Shown in pieces: positions 1 to 8,860 of a stretch of 44,056 bases of DNA. Origin of the DNA: Pseudomonadota bacterium (GTDB lineage Bacteria > Pseudomonadota > Alphaproteobacteria > Acetobacterales > Acetobacteraceae); the NCBI GenBank assembly GCA_021808545.1, contig JAKBBM010000013.1, positions 1 to 44,056 of the forward strand, given 5' to 3'. Positions within the stretch are counted from its first letter, which is position 1. Each line of letters starts with the position of its first letter. The notes below the pieces were generated by a model. The model was not told where the DNA came from. It made no database searches and worked only from the letters and a program-made list of their open reading frames with translations. Position numbers and translations under genes: made by a program.

Positions 1-477
1 CAGATTACCGGTGGACGAGCCCGCGAACACTTTAATGCCGCACACACCCGGCATGGCCTCGAGCGGGCCCAGACCGTCGGCATTTTCCTTGGTCGCCCCC
101 ACATAAAAGCCAAAATCGCAATAGGCACGGCCGGGGATGTAATCATATTTCTGCTGCACACTGGCCGCATCCACGGTGGGGGGCGTGGTGTTGGGCATGT
201 CGAACGCCGTTGTCACCCCGCCCAGCACCGCGCCCAGCGAGCCCGAGCGCATATCCTCAACCCCCGGAATGCCGCCCTGCCCGCCATCGCGAAAATGCAC
301 ATGCGGGTCGATGATCCCAGGCAGCACATGCAGGCCAGAGGCGTTGAAATGCCGCTCAGCCGATCCGAGATTCTCGCCGATCGCCGCGATTTTCCCATGC
401 TTCACGCCGATATTGGTCGCAACCTCGCCCCAGGGCAGCACGATTGTGCCGTTCTCGATGATCAAATCGTAGCTCAT
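1..477 (-). CDS. Dihydroorotase, N-terminal part (cut by window edge)
   Basis: This is the N-terminal 159 residues of a dihydroorotase/allantoinase-type amidohydrolase, the enzyme that interconverts carbamoyl-aspartate and dihydroorotate in pyrimidine synthesis. Visible are the metal-binding HVHFRD motif (His59, His61), the following PGVEDM segment, FDMPNT, and GIKVF, where Lys149 is the likely carbamylated bridging lysine. The rest lies beyond base 1. ATG at 477 has GAGGA six bases upstream; this ribosome site straddles the end of the glycosyltransferase gene, whose stop is 9 bases away, so the two are probably co-transcribed. Whether it is catalytic or one of the inactive homologues cannot be decided from this part; the metal ligands seen are intact. 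Confidence 0.88.
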   Translation of the reverse strand, partial: MSYDLIIENGTIVLPWGEVATNIGVKHGKIAAIGENLGSAERHFNASGLHVLPGIIDPHVHFRDGGQGGIPGVEDMRSGSLGAVLGGVTTAFDMPNTTPPTVDAASVQQKYDYIPGRAYCDFGFYVGATKENADGLGPLEAMPGVCGIKVFAGSSTGNL

Positions 478-486
478 GGCTTTTCC

Positions 487-1380
487 TCAAACATTCAGTA
501 AAGACAGCGCCGCCTCAAGCACGGCGTCAACAGACAAACCCTCCATCGGCGCCGCGCCTTCTGGCCCCGGCGCCTGCGCAATGGCGGTACGCACCCCAGC
601 GGGCGCATATTCGCTGGCCTTGGAGCGGCCAAACAGGCCCAATGTCGGGGTGCCGGCGGCAGCCGCCAGATGCATCAGCCCCGAATCATTGCCCACGAAC
701 AGGCGGCATTGGCGCAGAGCGGCCGCCGCCTCGGGCAGGGTGAGCTTGCCCACCAGATCAATCGCCTGGGGAATCGCGGCCAGCACGGGGGCGGCTCGGC
801 GCGCCTCATCCGCGCCCGGCCCGCCAAAAATAGCCGCGCGCGCGCCGGGCAGCCGCGTCGCCAGGGTGGCAAACAGCGCCACAAAACGCTCTGCCGGCCA
901 GATCTTGCCATCCCAATTGGCGGTTGGCCCGAGCCCGATGATTGGGTCTTCCCCCAATAAAGCCGCAGCCTTCGCGTCATCCTCCGGTGCGGTCCACACC
1001 ACCGGCAACGGCGCCGGATGATAACCCAACGCCGCGCCCAGCTGCGCATAGCGCCGCCCGGGCCGGCGCCCGCCCTTTAAAATTCGCCGCCGCTTCGCCG
1101 CCAGAAACAAAGCCAAGCCCGAGCCGCGTACATCCACCACCAAATCCCAGACATGCCCCACCGTCTGCCGCCACAGGCTAAGCCAATGCCGGTCATGGCG
1201 CTGCTTGTCGAACACGATCAGCCGCTCCAGCGCCGGAAAGCGCTGGAACACCCCGGCACTTGGGCTGCCACAGGCAATGGTGAAGCGCGCCTTGGGGTGC
1301 GCGCGGCGCAGCTGTTCGAGAATGCCGCACGAGATCACGGCATCGCCAATGCGCGAAGAGGCAATGAACAATATCTTCAT
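487..1380 (-). CDS. Glycosyltransferase family 9 (heptosyltransferase-like)
   Basis: A 297-residue family 9 glycosyltransferase, the group that adds ADP-activated heptose to the lipopolysaccharide inner core in the cytoplasm. It starts with the family signature MKILFIASSRIGDAV and has the C-terminal nucleotide-sugar segment FVGNDSGLMHLAAAAGTP followed by LGLFG. Length is a little below typical WaaC/WaaF (about 320-350). No Shine-Dalgarno site is obvious, and the gene is divergent from the YgfZ-like gene with 81 bases between starts. The exact acceptor sugar cannot be read from the sequence. Other surface-sugar genes nearby (2896-5955, 16749-17819) fit an envelope role, but the gene is followed by dihydroorotase, an unrelated pathway. 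Confidence 0.85.
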   Translation of the reverse strand: MKILFIASSRIGDAVISCGILEQLRRAHPKARFTIACGSPSAGVFQRFPALERLIVFDKQRHDRHWLSLWRQTVGHVWDLVVDVRGSGLALFLAAKRRRILKGGRRPGRRYAQLGAALGYHPAPLPVVWTAPEDDAKAAALLGEDPIIGLGPTANWDGKIWPAERFVALFATLATRLPGARAAIFGGPGADEARRAAPVLAAIPQAIDLVGKLTLPEAAAALRQCRLFVGNDSGLMHLAAAAGTPTLGLFGRSKASEYAPAGVRTAIAQAPGPEGAAPMEGLSVDAVLEAALSLLNV

Positions 1381-1461
1381 GTGCGCGCGGCTGTAGCGCG
1401 TTTGGCGCCGCCCGCAAACCAGCGCTTGCCCTGCCCGCCGCCAACGCCCATCTTGCCCGGC

Positions 1462-2271
1462 ATGAGCAAGATCACCCTTCTGCCCGATCGCGGCGTGCTG
1501 GCCGTGCGCGGGCCCGACCGTGTCAGCTTCCTCAACGGGCTGGTCAGCAACGATGCCGCGCTGGCCGCCCCGGGCCGCGCCGTGTGGGCGGCGTTACTGA
1601 CCCCGCAAGGCAAATATCTCGCGGATTTCTTCATGTTCGCGGGCGAGGATGCGCTGCTGCTGGACACACAAAAAACCGCCATCCCCGCCCTGCTCACCAA
1701 GCTCACCCGCTACCGGCTGCGTGCGGCGGTCACGCTCGTGGATGCTTCGGACCAACATGCCGTATATGCCGGCTGGGATGGCCCGCCGCCGCCCAGCCCG
1801 CTTGCCGCCCCCGATCCGCGCCTGACCGAGGCGGGGTGGCGTGCGCTTTGCCCCGCGCCCCTTACCGCCAACGCCACTGCAGACGACTATGCCGCGCACC
1901 GGATCGTCCTTGGCCTGCCCGATGGCCCGCCCGACCTGGAGCCCGAAAAAACCCTGCTGCTCGAAGCCGGGTTCGATGAATTGCACGGCATAGACTGGAA
2001 AAAAGGCTGCTATATGGGCCAGGAGCTGACCGCGCGCACCAAATATCGCGGGCTGGTCAAACGCCGGCTGGTGCCGGTGGACATCGCACAACCCGGCGCA
2101 GCGCCCGGCACGCCCATCTTGGCCGATCAGCGCGAAGTGGGAGAGCTGCGCAGCGTTGCGGGTGGGCTGGGCCTGGCCATGCTGCGGCAGGACGCGCTGG
2201 ACAAAAACCTGACGGCGGGCGATGCGCCGCTTAGCTGCCGCCCGCCCGCCTGGATGCACCTGCCGGGCTAA
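1462..2271 (+). CDS. ygfZ: YgfZ/CAF17-like folate-binding protein
   Basis: A 269-residue member of the YgfZ/GcvT-like family, tetrahydrofolate-dependent factors that help maintain or repair certain iron-sulfur enzymes. The family fingerprint KGCYMGQE followed by LTARTKYRG lies near residues 181-197; its Cys is the conserved functional residue. N-terminal LAVRGPDRVSFLNGLVSNDA is the usual folate-fold opening. ATG at 1462 was chosen because homology begins there (MSKITLLPDRG); the frame is open further upstream, but that part overlaps the divergent glycosyltransferase start and shows no family similarity. The last 41 bases overlap the convergent repeat-protein gene. No clear ribosome site. Confidence 0.88.
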   Translation: MSKITLLPDRGVLAVRGPDRVSFLNGLVSNDAALAAPGRAVWAALLTPQGKYLADFFMFAGEDALLLDTQKTAIPALLTKLTRYRLRAAVTLVDASDQHAVYAGWDGPPPPSPLAAPDPRLTEAGWRALCPAPLTANATADDYAAHRIVLGLPDGPPDLEPEKTLLLEAGFDELHGIDWKKGCYMGQELTARTKYRGLVKRRLVPVDIAQPGAAPGTPILADQREVGELRSVAGGLGLAMLRQDALDKNLTAGDAPLSCRPPAWMHLPG

Positions 2272-2677
2272 GACGCTGCCCCACGCTGCCGCCAAGCAGC
2301 GACCAATCCGCGCGCGGCAGCCGCCCTTCCTGGTACCCATTCCGTTCAAAATGCTGCTGGCCAGAGGCAAAAGCGCCCGCTCGCAACGCCGCCGCCACAT
2401 CTGGATAGGTTTGCAGATACCAAGCCTCATCCACCTGCACCGGATAAGGCAAGCGATTCTCGAAATAACCGGCGATCCGATAATGCGCGCCGGCGGATTG
2501 CATGGCGCCGGCCCGAACGGCTTCGGCCACATCGGCATAGGTCTGGAGGTACCAGACCTCATCAACATCGACTAAGGCCAGCACCTGAACCAGTAATTCT
2601 TTCAGCCGCGCTTCCGATAATTCAACATAATGCCCAGCCACGCCGGTATTGCTCATCAAATAGCTGTAGGATTGCAT
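2231..2677 (-). CDS. Small protein with two WYLQTYxDVA repeats
   Basis: Encodes 148 residues, dominated by two near-identical units of about 38 residues: DEVWYLQTYADVAEAV... ending NRLPY, and DEAWYLQTYPDVAAAL... ending GRLPR. Units with the pattern WYL-YPDVA-G--HY--GY-EGR are known as tandem modules in glycosyltransferases and large surface or secreted proteins of alphaproteobacteria; their function is not established. ATG at 2677 is preceded by GAGG with a 5-base spacer. No signal peptide. It is divergent from the large glycosyltransferase gene (2896), which suggests a shared role in surface sugar assembly (inference). The C-terminal tail is low-complexity and overlaps the ygfZ 3' end. Confidence 0.75.
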   Translation of the reverse strand: MQSYSYLMSNTGVAGHYVELSEARLKELLVQVLALVDVDEVWYLQTYADVAEAVRAGAMQSAGAHYRIAGYFENRLPYPVQVDEAWYLQTYPDVAAALRAGAFASGQQHFERNGYQEGRLPRADWSLLGGSVGQRLSPAGASRRAGGS

Positions 2678-2744
2678 ACAAACCTCAAATATACCGCGTA
2701 AGTTCTTCACCGCCCTAATGCGGCAGCGCACAAAAACCTTACGC

Positions 2745-2750
2745 TATAAT
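2745..2750 (+). promoter_or_regulatory. Possible -10 element (TATAAT) in the divergent gap
   Basis: A perfect TATAAT lies in the 218-base gap between the divergent repeat-protein gene and the large glycosyltransferase gene. The hexamer 17 bases upstream (GGCAGC) is a poor -35 match, so the call rests on the -10 alone. The rest of the gap includes a short AT-rich run near 2771-2785 and no further feature I can name. Confidence 0.3.
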
Positions 2751-2895
2751 TTCATTCGCGGGGAGGCGGTTTAAAATTTTTTTTGCGTGACAAGCCCTTA
2801 TTTATGGCTTGAGCCCATCTGCCCGATGAGGGAGAACGGCTAAAGGCGGTGCGCGCGGCACCGTCTTTCTGTGGCACTAACCGGGCGGATGACGC

Positions 2896-5800
2896 ATGGC
2901 GATTATTGGGCATGTCGACAATATGGAAGGCTGCTATGCCCTGGGATGGGCGATGGCCCAGCCCGATTCCGGCAATTGCACCATCAGCATCACCGACTCC
3001 CAGGGCGAGCTTCTGGCCAAGGGCCGTGCTGCGCGCCACCGGGCCGATCTGGCAGTACTCGGGCTGGGGCGCACCACGCTTGGCTTTCGCATTCCCGTGC
3101 CGCATGCCGACACGCCCCGCCGGCTGCATATCTGGGCCAATAACGAGCCCGTGCCCGGCTCGCCGCTGCAAACCGGCCCTGGCCTTTACGATGGCCAAGC
3201 CAGCCTGGAAGCCGATTATATCACCGGCTGGGTGACCGAGCGGCGGCCCGGCTTCACGCCCCCCTTCATTACCGTGCGCAACCATCTGGGTGTCGAGGTG
3301 GGGCGCGGCCAAAGCCAGTTCGACGATGATATGTCCGATCCGCTCTTTACCCCGGCGCGCTTTTCCATCCGGCTGGATGATTGCTGCTTTGGCGCGGGCG
3401 AAATGCCGCTGCATGTTTTCGCCGATGGCGTGCCCTTCGCCAGCACGGTCTGCAACCTGGCGCTCACCGGCAATCTTGAGGTTATCTCGGCCACGCGCTG
3501 CCAAGGCTGGCTATTCTCGCCCGATGTGCCCGAGCGCGCCTTCGAGATCGAGATTTTCCGCGATGGCGAAGCCGCCGCCACCGCCTTGTGCGACCAGGCG
3601 CGCGAAGATGTGCGCGCGGTCCATCCTGATTGCGCGACACCGGGCTTTGCCGCCACGCTGGAGGCACCGCCAGATCCCGCCTTTTACGCCATGACGCTCA
3701 GCCTGCGCCTGGCGGGTAGCCAGCGCGACCTGTTCGAAGGCCCTTACAAACTGGCCAGCCGGGCCGCCACCATTCATGCCGCGCACAAGGCGGCACGGCT
3801 CGCCCACCAGGACCTGCCCGATCTTGGCCCTACAGAACGCGCGGTGCTGACCCAGGCGCTGGGCGATTATCTCACCCGCATGCGGGTCGAGGACGGCATC
3901 ACCCTCACCCGGCAAATGCGCTCGGCCTTGCCCGACGCCCCCGCCCTGCCGCGCGTTGCCATCATCATCCCCATTTATCGCGGGGTCGAAATCACGCGCG
4001 CCTGTATCGAATCGGTGCTGGCGCACCGCAACCCGCAAACAGACCGGCTGATCCTGATCAACGATGCCTCGCCCGATGCGCAAATGGCCGGCATGCTTCT
4101 ACCCTATGCGCTGCGCGAAAATGTGCTGCTGCTCACCAACCCTGAGAATTTCGGCTTCGTACGCACGGTCAATCGCGGGCTGGGCCTGGCCCCGGATATG
4201 GATGTGCTGCTGCTGAACGCCGATACGGTGCTGCATACGGGCGGGCTAGATGAGCTCTTGCGCGTGGCCCATGCAGCGCCTGAGATTGGCACGGTCACGG
4301 CGCTGTCGAACAATGCGACCATCTTCTCCTACCCACATGCCAGCCTGCGCCATCCGGAACTCGACGATATGTCCTGGCCCGAACTCGCGGCCCTGGCGCT
4401 GGCGCATAATGCAGGCCTCACCGCCGATGTGCCCACCGGCCACGGGTTCTGCATGCTGATCAAGGCCGCGCTGATCCGCCGCATCGGGCATCTGGATGAG
4501 GCGTTTGGCCGCGGCTATGGCGAGGAGAATGATTTCTGCGCCCGCGCGGCTGATCTTGGCTATCGCAATGTCGCCGCAGGCGGCGTGCTGGTCGAGCATA
4601 AAGAGAGCATCTCCTTCGAAAATGAGCGCGCGAGCCTGCTCGCGCAAAATCTGCCGCGCCTGAACGCGCTCTACCCCGAATACACGCCGCTGATCATGGC
4701 ATTCGAGCGCGAGGATGGGCTGCGCGCCCTGCGTTGGGCGCTGGACCGCGCGCGGCTGGAGCGTGCCCGCACTGCGGGCCAAACATTTGTGCTGATCGTG
4801 GCCAATGCGCTGGAAGGCGGCACGCCGCGCGCCATTGACGATATTGAGCGCCATGCCGGCTATGGCGGCGCCATCCCGCTCACCTTGCGCGTGTCGGAAG
4901 ACGGGCTGATGGAGCTGGAATGCCAAACCCCGCTCCTGCGCGCGAGCTTCCTGGAAACGGAATATGCGGCCCTGTTCGAGCTGCTTGATGCCGCTAATCC
5001 CAGCCTCGTGCTGCTGCACCAGCTGCTTGGCTTTGGCGCGGGCTTTGTGGAGGCGCTCATCCCCTGGCTTGCGGGCCGGACCAGCCTGTACTGGGCGCAT
5101 GATTTCTACCCGCTCTGCCCGCGCGTGACGATGATCGACGCGATCGGCCGTTTTTGCGGTGGCGCGGATGACGCCACCTGCGCGCGCTGCGTGGAGATGG
5201 AAGGGGCGCACGAAACCTCCCGGCTTACGGCGCTCACACCGGCAGAACATCGCGCGCTCTTTGCCCGCCTGCTGGGGGCGGCCTCGCATGTTCTGGCGCC
5301 CTCGGACGATGCGGCCCGCCATCTTTCCCGCATCTTCGCGGATATTGCGGTGGACGTGCTGCCCCATCCCGAATCCGGCGCCGACGCGCCAAATGGCCCG
5401 CGTACCGGCACGGATGACGAGATTGTGCTGCTGGGCGCCATCGGCCCGCATAAGGGCTCGCATCTCCTGCTCGAGATCGCGCGGCGCGCGCGCCTGACCC
5501 ACCCGAACCTGCATTTCCGCGTCATCGGCTATACCGATATCGACACAACGCTGCGGGCTGTCGGCAATGTCGCCATCACCGGTAAATACGCGCCCGAGGA
5601 CCTGCCCGAATTGCTGGCGCAAACGCGCGGGCGGCTTGCCTTGTTTCTGCCCAACTGGCCCGAGACCTATTCCTACACCCTCTCCGAGCTGGTGCTGCAC
5701 GGCTTTATCCCGCTGGTGCCCGATATTGGCGCGCCGGCCGAGCGTGTGCGCGCCGCGCGCTATGGCGTGGTGTTTCCCTTTCCGGCCTCGGCCGAAACCG

Positions 5801-5955
5801 TGCTTGCCACGATCGACGAAATCGCCAGCGGCAAGCGCCCCGCCTTCACGCGCGGGGGTGCGCCCAAGCGCTTTTTCTCCAAGCCCGAGGAGTTCACGCG
5901 GCTGCGCGCATTGCTGGCCCCTGCGCATGCCAGCCTTGCCGGCGCGGCGGACTAA
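2896..5955 (+). CDS. Multidomain GT2-GT4 glycosyltransferase with N-terminal beta domains
   Basis: A 1019-residue cytoplasmic glycosyltransferase with apparently two catalytic modules. Residues 1-290 contain three related beta-rich units, recognisable by GHVDNMEGCYALGWAM, YITGWVTERR and RCQGWLFSPD, each followed by an A/R-D-like turn. A GT2 (GT-A) module follows from about 353: PRVAIIIPIYRG, LILINDASPD, and the DxD-like LLLNADTVL near 440, with GHGFCML and the acidic GYGEENDFC region. From about 625 a second fold has the GT4-like loop IVLLGAIGPHKGSHLLLEIA and NWPETYSYTLSELVLHG. Such fusions usually build O-antigen or capsule chains, adding two sugars in turn (inference). ATG at 2896 follows GGGCGG. 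It is unusually long but continuous. Confidence 0.85.
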   Translation: MAIIGHVDNMEGCYALGWAMAQPDSGNCTISITDSQGELLAKGRAARHRADLAVLGLGRTTLGFRIPVPHADTPRRLHIWANNEPVPGSPLQTGPGLYDGQASLEADYITGWVTERRPGFTPPFITVRNHLGVEVGRGQSQFDDDMSDPLFTPARFSIRLDDCCFGAGEMPLHVFADGVPFASTVCNLALTGNLEVISATRCQGWLFSPDVPERAFEIEIFRDGEAAATALCDQAREDVRAVHPDCATPGFAATLEAPPDPAFYAMTLSLRLAGSQRDLFEGPYKLASRAATIHAAHKAARLAHQDLPDLGPTERAVLTQALGDYLTRMRVEDGITLTRQMRSALPDAPALPRVAIIIPIYRGVEITRACIESVLAHRNPQTDRLILINDASPDAQMAGMLLPYALRENVLLLTNPENFGFVRTVNRGLGLAPDMDVLLLNADTVLHTGGLDELLRVAHAAPEIGTVTALSNNATIFSYPHASLRHPELDDMSWPELAALALAHNAGLTADVPTGHGFCMLIKAALIRRIGHLDEAFGRGYGEENDFCARAADLGYRNVAAGGVLVEHKESISFENERASLLAQNLPRLNALYPEYTPLIMAFEREDGLRALRWALDRARLERARTAGQTFVLIVANALEGGTPRAIDDIERHAGYGGAIPLTLRVSEDGLMELECQTPLLRASFLETEYAALFELLDAANPSLVLLHQLLGFGAGFVEALIPWLAGRTSLYWAHDFYPLCPRVTMIDAIGRFCGGADDATCARCVEMEGAHETSRLTALTPAEHRALFARLLGAASHVLAPSDDAARHLSRIFADIAVDVLPHPESGADAPNGPRTGTDDEIVLLGAIGPHKGSHLLLEIARRARLTHPNLHFRVIGYTDIDTTLRAVGNVAITGKYAPEDLPELLAQTRGRLALFLPNWPETYSYTLSELVLHGFIPLVPDIGAPAERVRAARYGVVFPFPASAETVLATIDEIASGKRPAFTRGGAPKRFFSKPEEFTRLRALLAPAHASLAGAAD

Positions 5956-6026
5956 AAGGGCAAGGCTTGGCCCAGGCCGCGCCTTCCCCTACCTGAGACG
6001 CGCAGCATCATCGCAGGACGGATAAC

Positions 6027-7394
6027 ATGGATTTCGACTTTTTCGTGATCGGCGGCGGCTCGGGCGGCGTGCGCGCGGCGCGCATCGCGGCCACGCATGG
6101 GGCGCGCGTTGGCATCGCCGAGGACAGGTTCTGGGGCGGCACCTGTGTCAATATCGGGTGCGTGCCCAAAAAATTTCTGGTCATGGCGGCCGAATATGGC
6201 GCCACCGCGCATGATGCGCGCGGCTTTGGCTGGGACGTGAATACCGGCACTCATGACTGGCCCGCCCTGCTGCGCGCCAAGGATACCGAAATCGCCCGGC
6301 TGAACGGCATTTACACAGGCCTGCTGGACAAGGCCGGTGCTACAATCTTCAACGCAAGGGCGCGCTTCATCGATGCGCATACGCTCGATGTCGGTGGCCA
6401 GCGCATAACCGCCCATAAAATCCTGGTCGCGACCGGCGGCCACCCCACCGGGCTCGACATTCCCGGCGCCGAGCACGCCATCATCTCCGACGATGCGTTT
6501 TTCCTGCCGCATATGCCAAAGCGCGTCGCCATTATCGGCGGCGGCTATATCGCGGTGGAATTCGCCGGCATTTTCGCGGGGTTGGGCGCCGAGACCCACC
6601 TAGTCTACCGCCAGCCCCTGCCCTTACGCGGGTTTGACGAGGATTTGCGCAGCGGCCTGGCCGAGGCGCTGACCGCCAATGGCGTACATCTGCATCCTCA
6701 TCAGGAGCCGGCGGAAATCACGCTGCACGGCGAAGCCCGCCGCCTTACCTTAAAAAGCGGCAGCGTATTGGAGACGGATCTGATCTTCTTCGCCACCGGA
6801 CGCGCGGCCAATACGGGCGATCTGAACCTTGCCGCCGCCGACGTTAAAACCGGCACACAGGGCGAAATTCTGGTGGATGAAGGCTTTGCCACCAGCACCC
6901 CGCATATTTACGCGGTGGGTGATGTGACCGACCGGCTGAACCTCACCCCCGTAGCCACCGCGCAAGGCCATGCCCTAGCCGATACGCTGTTTGGCGGCAA
7001 CCCGCGCGGGGTGAGCCTTGATTCCGTACCCACAGCGGTATTCTCGATCCCGCCGCTGGCCACCGTGGGGCTGACCGAGGCCGAGGCCGCCGCCCAAGGC
7101 CCAGTTAAAATCTTCATCTCCCGCTTCACGCCCATGCGCCACACCCTTACCGGGCGCGCGCGCAAGACGCTGATGAAGCTGGTGGTGGATGCCGCCACCG
7201 ACCGCGTTTTGGGGGCGCACATGCTGGGCGAGGACGCGCCCGAAATCATGCAGGGGCTGGGCATCGCGCTCACCGCTGGGGCGACCAAAACCGATTTTGA
7301 CCGCACCATCGGCATCCACCCCACCGCGGCCGAGGAATTCGTGACCATGCGCACACAGACCAGGGTTGCCGGGCTCAGGGCGGCGGGCGAGTAG
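6027..7394 (+). CDS. gor: Glutathione-disulfide reductase
   Basis: A 455-residue FAD- and NADPH-dependent disulfide reductase that keeps glutathione reduced. The N-terminal FAD loop GGGSGG (9-14) is followed by the redox-active pair in [13 protein letters not shown] (Cys40, Cys45). The NAD(P) loop is [18 protein letters not shown] motif YAVGDVTD, and the dimer-interface catalytic His431-Glu436 lies in [11 protein letters not shown]. Length matches glutathione reductase (about 450). Dihydrolipoamide dehydrogenase and mercuric reductase share the fold, but the [10 protein letters not shown] form and the C-terminus favour Gor. ATG at 6027 has AGGA about 9 bases upstream. 72 bases separate it from the glycosyltransferase, so it may have its own promoter. 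Confidence 0.92.
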   Translation: MDFDFFVIGGGSGGVRAARIAATHGARVGIAEDRFWGGTCVNIGCVPKKFLVMAAEYGATAHDARGFGWDVNTGTHDWPALLRAKDTEIARLNGIYTGLLDKAGATIFNARARFIDAHTLDVGGQRITAHKILVATGGHPTGLDIPGAEHAIISDDAFFLPHMPKRVAIIGGGYIAVEFAGIFAGLGAETHLVYRQPLPLRGFDEDLRSGLAEALTANGVHLHPHQEPAEITLHGEARRLTLKSGSVLETDLIFFATGRAANTGDLNLAAADVKTGTQGEILVDEGFATSTPHIYAVGDVTDRLNLTPVATAQGHALADTLFGGNPRGVSLDSVPTAVFSIPPLATVGLTEAEAAAQGPVKIFISRFTPMRHTLTGRARKTLMKLVVDAATDRVLGAHMLGEDAPEIMQGLGIALTAGATKTDFDRTIGIHPTAAEEFVTMRTQTRVAGLRAAGE

Positions 7395-7468
7395 CCTTCC
7401 GCGCGGCGCATGCTTATAACGGTGCGACGAGGAATAACGGGCGGATCAGCGCCGCCCCTGGAGAGATG

Positions 7469-8860
7469 ATGGATACGACCCCCCCAGCCCTGCGCCATTC
7501 CGGCTGGACTCCCGGTAGCTGGCGCGCCTGCCCCATCCGGCAGGTGCCAACCTACCCCGATGCCGCCGCCCTGGCCGCGATGGAAACCAAGCTGACGCGC
7601 TATCCCCCGCTCGTGTTCGCGGGCGAGGCCCGCAACCTCAAAGCCGCCCTGGCCGAGGCCGCGCTGGGCCGGGCCTTCGTGCTGCAAGGCGGCGATTGCG
7701 CCGAGAGTTTCGGGGATTTCACCGCCAACATCATCCGCGACACGTTCCGCGTGCTGCTGCAAATGGCCGTGGTGCTCACCTTTGGCGGCGGGGTGCCGGT
7801 GGTCAAGCTTGGGCGCATGGCTGGGCAATTCGCCAAGCCCCGCTCATCCGATACCGAAACGCAAGGCGATGTCAGCCTGCCCTCTTACCGGGGCGACATC
7901 ATCAACGGCCCGGATTTCACGGCCCAAGCTCGCACGCCCGACCCCGCGCGCATGGAAACCGGCTATTTCCAGTCCGCCGGCACGCTCAACCTGCTGCGCG
8001 CCTTTGCCTCGGGCGGCTATGCCGACCTGCATGAGGTACATCGCTGGAACCTGGATTTCGTGCGCAATTCGCCCCTGGCCGCGCGCTACCAGGATCTGGC
8101 CGGGCGCATCGACGAAACGCTGCGCTTCATGGCCGCGTGCGGGCTCACCAGCAGCTCCACCCCGCAAATCCACGAGACGGATTTTTACACCAGCCACGAG
8201 GCGCTGCTGCTGCCCTATGAGCAGGCGCTGACGCGCGAGGATTCCACCACGGGCGACCATTATGCCTGCTCGGCGCATTTCTTGTGGATCGGCGACCGCA
8301 CCCGCCAGGCCGAGGGCGCGCATGTCGAATTCATGCGCGGCATCAAAAATCCAATCGGCATGAAGGTCGGCCCCTCGATGGAGCCGGACGATCTGCTGCG
8401 GATCATGGATATCCTGGACCCTGAGAACGAGCCCGGGCGCCTCACCCTCATTGCCCGCATGGGGGCGGACAAGGTGGCCGATAAGCTGCCCCGGCTCTTG
8501 CGCGCGGTTAAACAGGCCGGGCGCACGCCGGTCTGGCTGTGCGATGCGATGCACGGCAACACCATCGCCACGGCGGCCAAGGTCAAAACCCGGCGGTTCG
8601 ATGCGATTCTGGCCGAGCTGCGCGGCTTTTTCGACGCGCACGCGGCAGAAGGCACCATTGCCGGCGGCGCGCATATGGAAATGACCGGCCAGAACGTGAC
8701 CGAATGTGTGGGCGGGGCGCGCGGCCTCTCAGAGGATGATCTCGGCGCGCGTTACGAGACCTTCTGCGATCCAAGGCTGAATGCCGAACAATCGCTGGAA
8801 CTCGCCTTCTATCTTGCCGAGGAGTTGAAAACCCGCCGAAGCGCGAGACGCCCTGCGTGA
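7469..8860 (+). CDS. Class II 3-deoxy-7-phosphoheptulonate synthase
   Basis: A 463-residue class II (plant/actinobacterial type) DAHP synthase, which condenses phosphoenolpyruvate and erythrose-4-phosphate in the first step of the shikimate pathway. Diagnostic stretches are [11 protein letters not shown] (metal-binding Cys), [38 protein letters not shown] and [14 protein letters not shown] with FCDPRLN. It is unrelated in sequence to E. coli AroG/F/H. Two adjacent ATGs occur (7466, 7469); GGAG at 7460-7463 fits the second better (5-base spacer). The stop codon overlaps the GTG start of the next gene by 4 bases, implying translational coupling with NAD salvage genes. Confidence 0.93.
   Translation: MDTTPPALRHSGWTPGSWRACPIRQVPTYPDAAALAAMETKLTRYPPLVFAGEARNLKAALAEAALGRAFVLQGGDCAESFGDFTANIIRDTFRVLLQMAVVLTFGGGVPVVKLGRMAGQFAKPRSSDTETQGDVSLPSYRGDIINGPDFTAQARTPDPARMETGYFQSAGTLNLLRAFASGGYADLHEVHRWNLDFVRNSPLAARYQDLAGRIDETLRFMAACGLTSSSTPQIHETDFYTSHEALLLPYEQALTREDSTTGDHYACSAHFLWIGDRTRQAEGAHVEFMRGIKNPIGMKVGPSMEPDDLLRIMDILDPENEPGRLTLIARMGADKVADKLPRLLRAVKQAGRTPVWLCDAMHGNTIATAAKVKTRRFDAILAELRGFFDAHAAEGTIAGGAHMEMTGQNVTECVGGARGLSEDDLGARYETFCDPRLNAEQSLELAFYLAEELKTRRSARRPA

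Noticed and set aside
4246-5928. A 560-codon open frame antisense to the large glycosyltransferase
   Set aside because: Long antisense frames are common in GC-rich genes with strong third-position bias; the peptide is rich in Arg, Gly, Gln and His with no recognisable motif, while the sense strand encodes clear glycosyltransferase domains.
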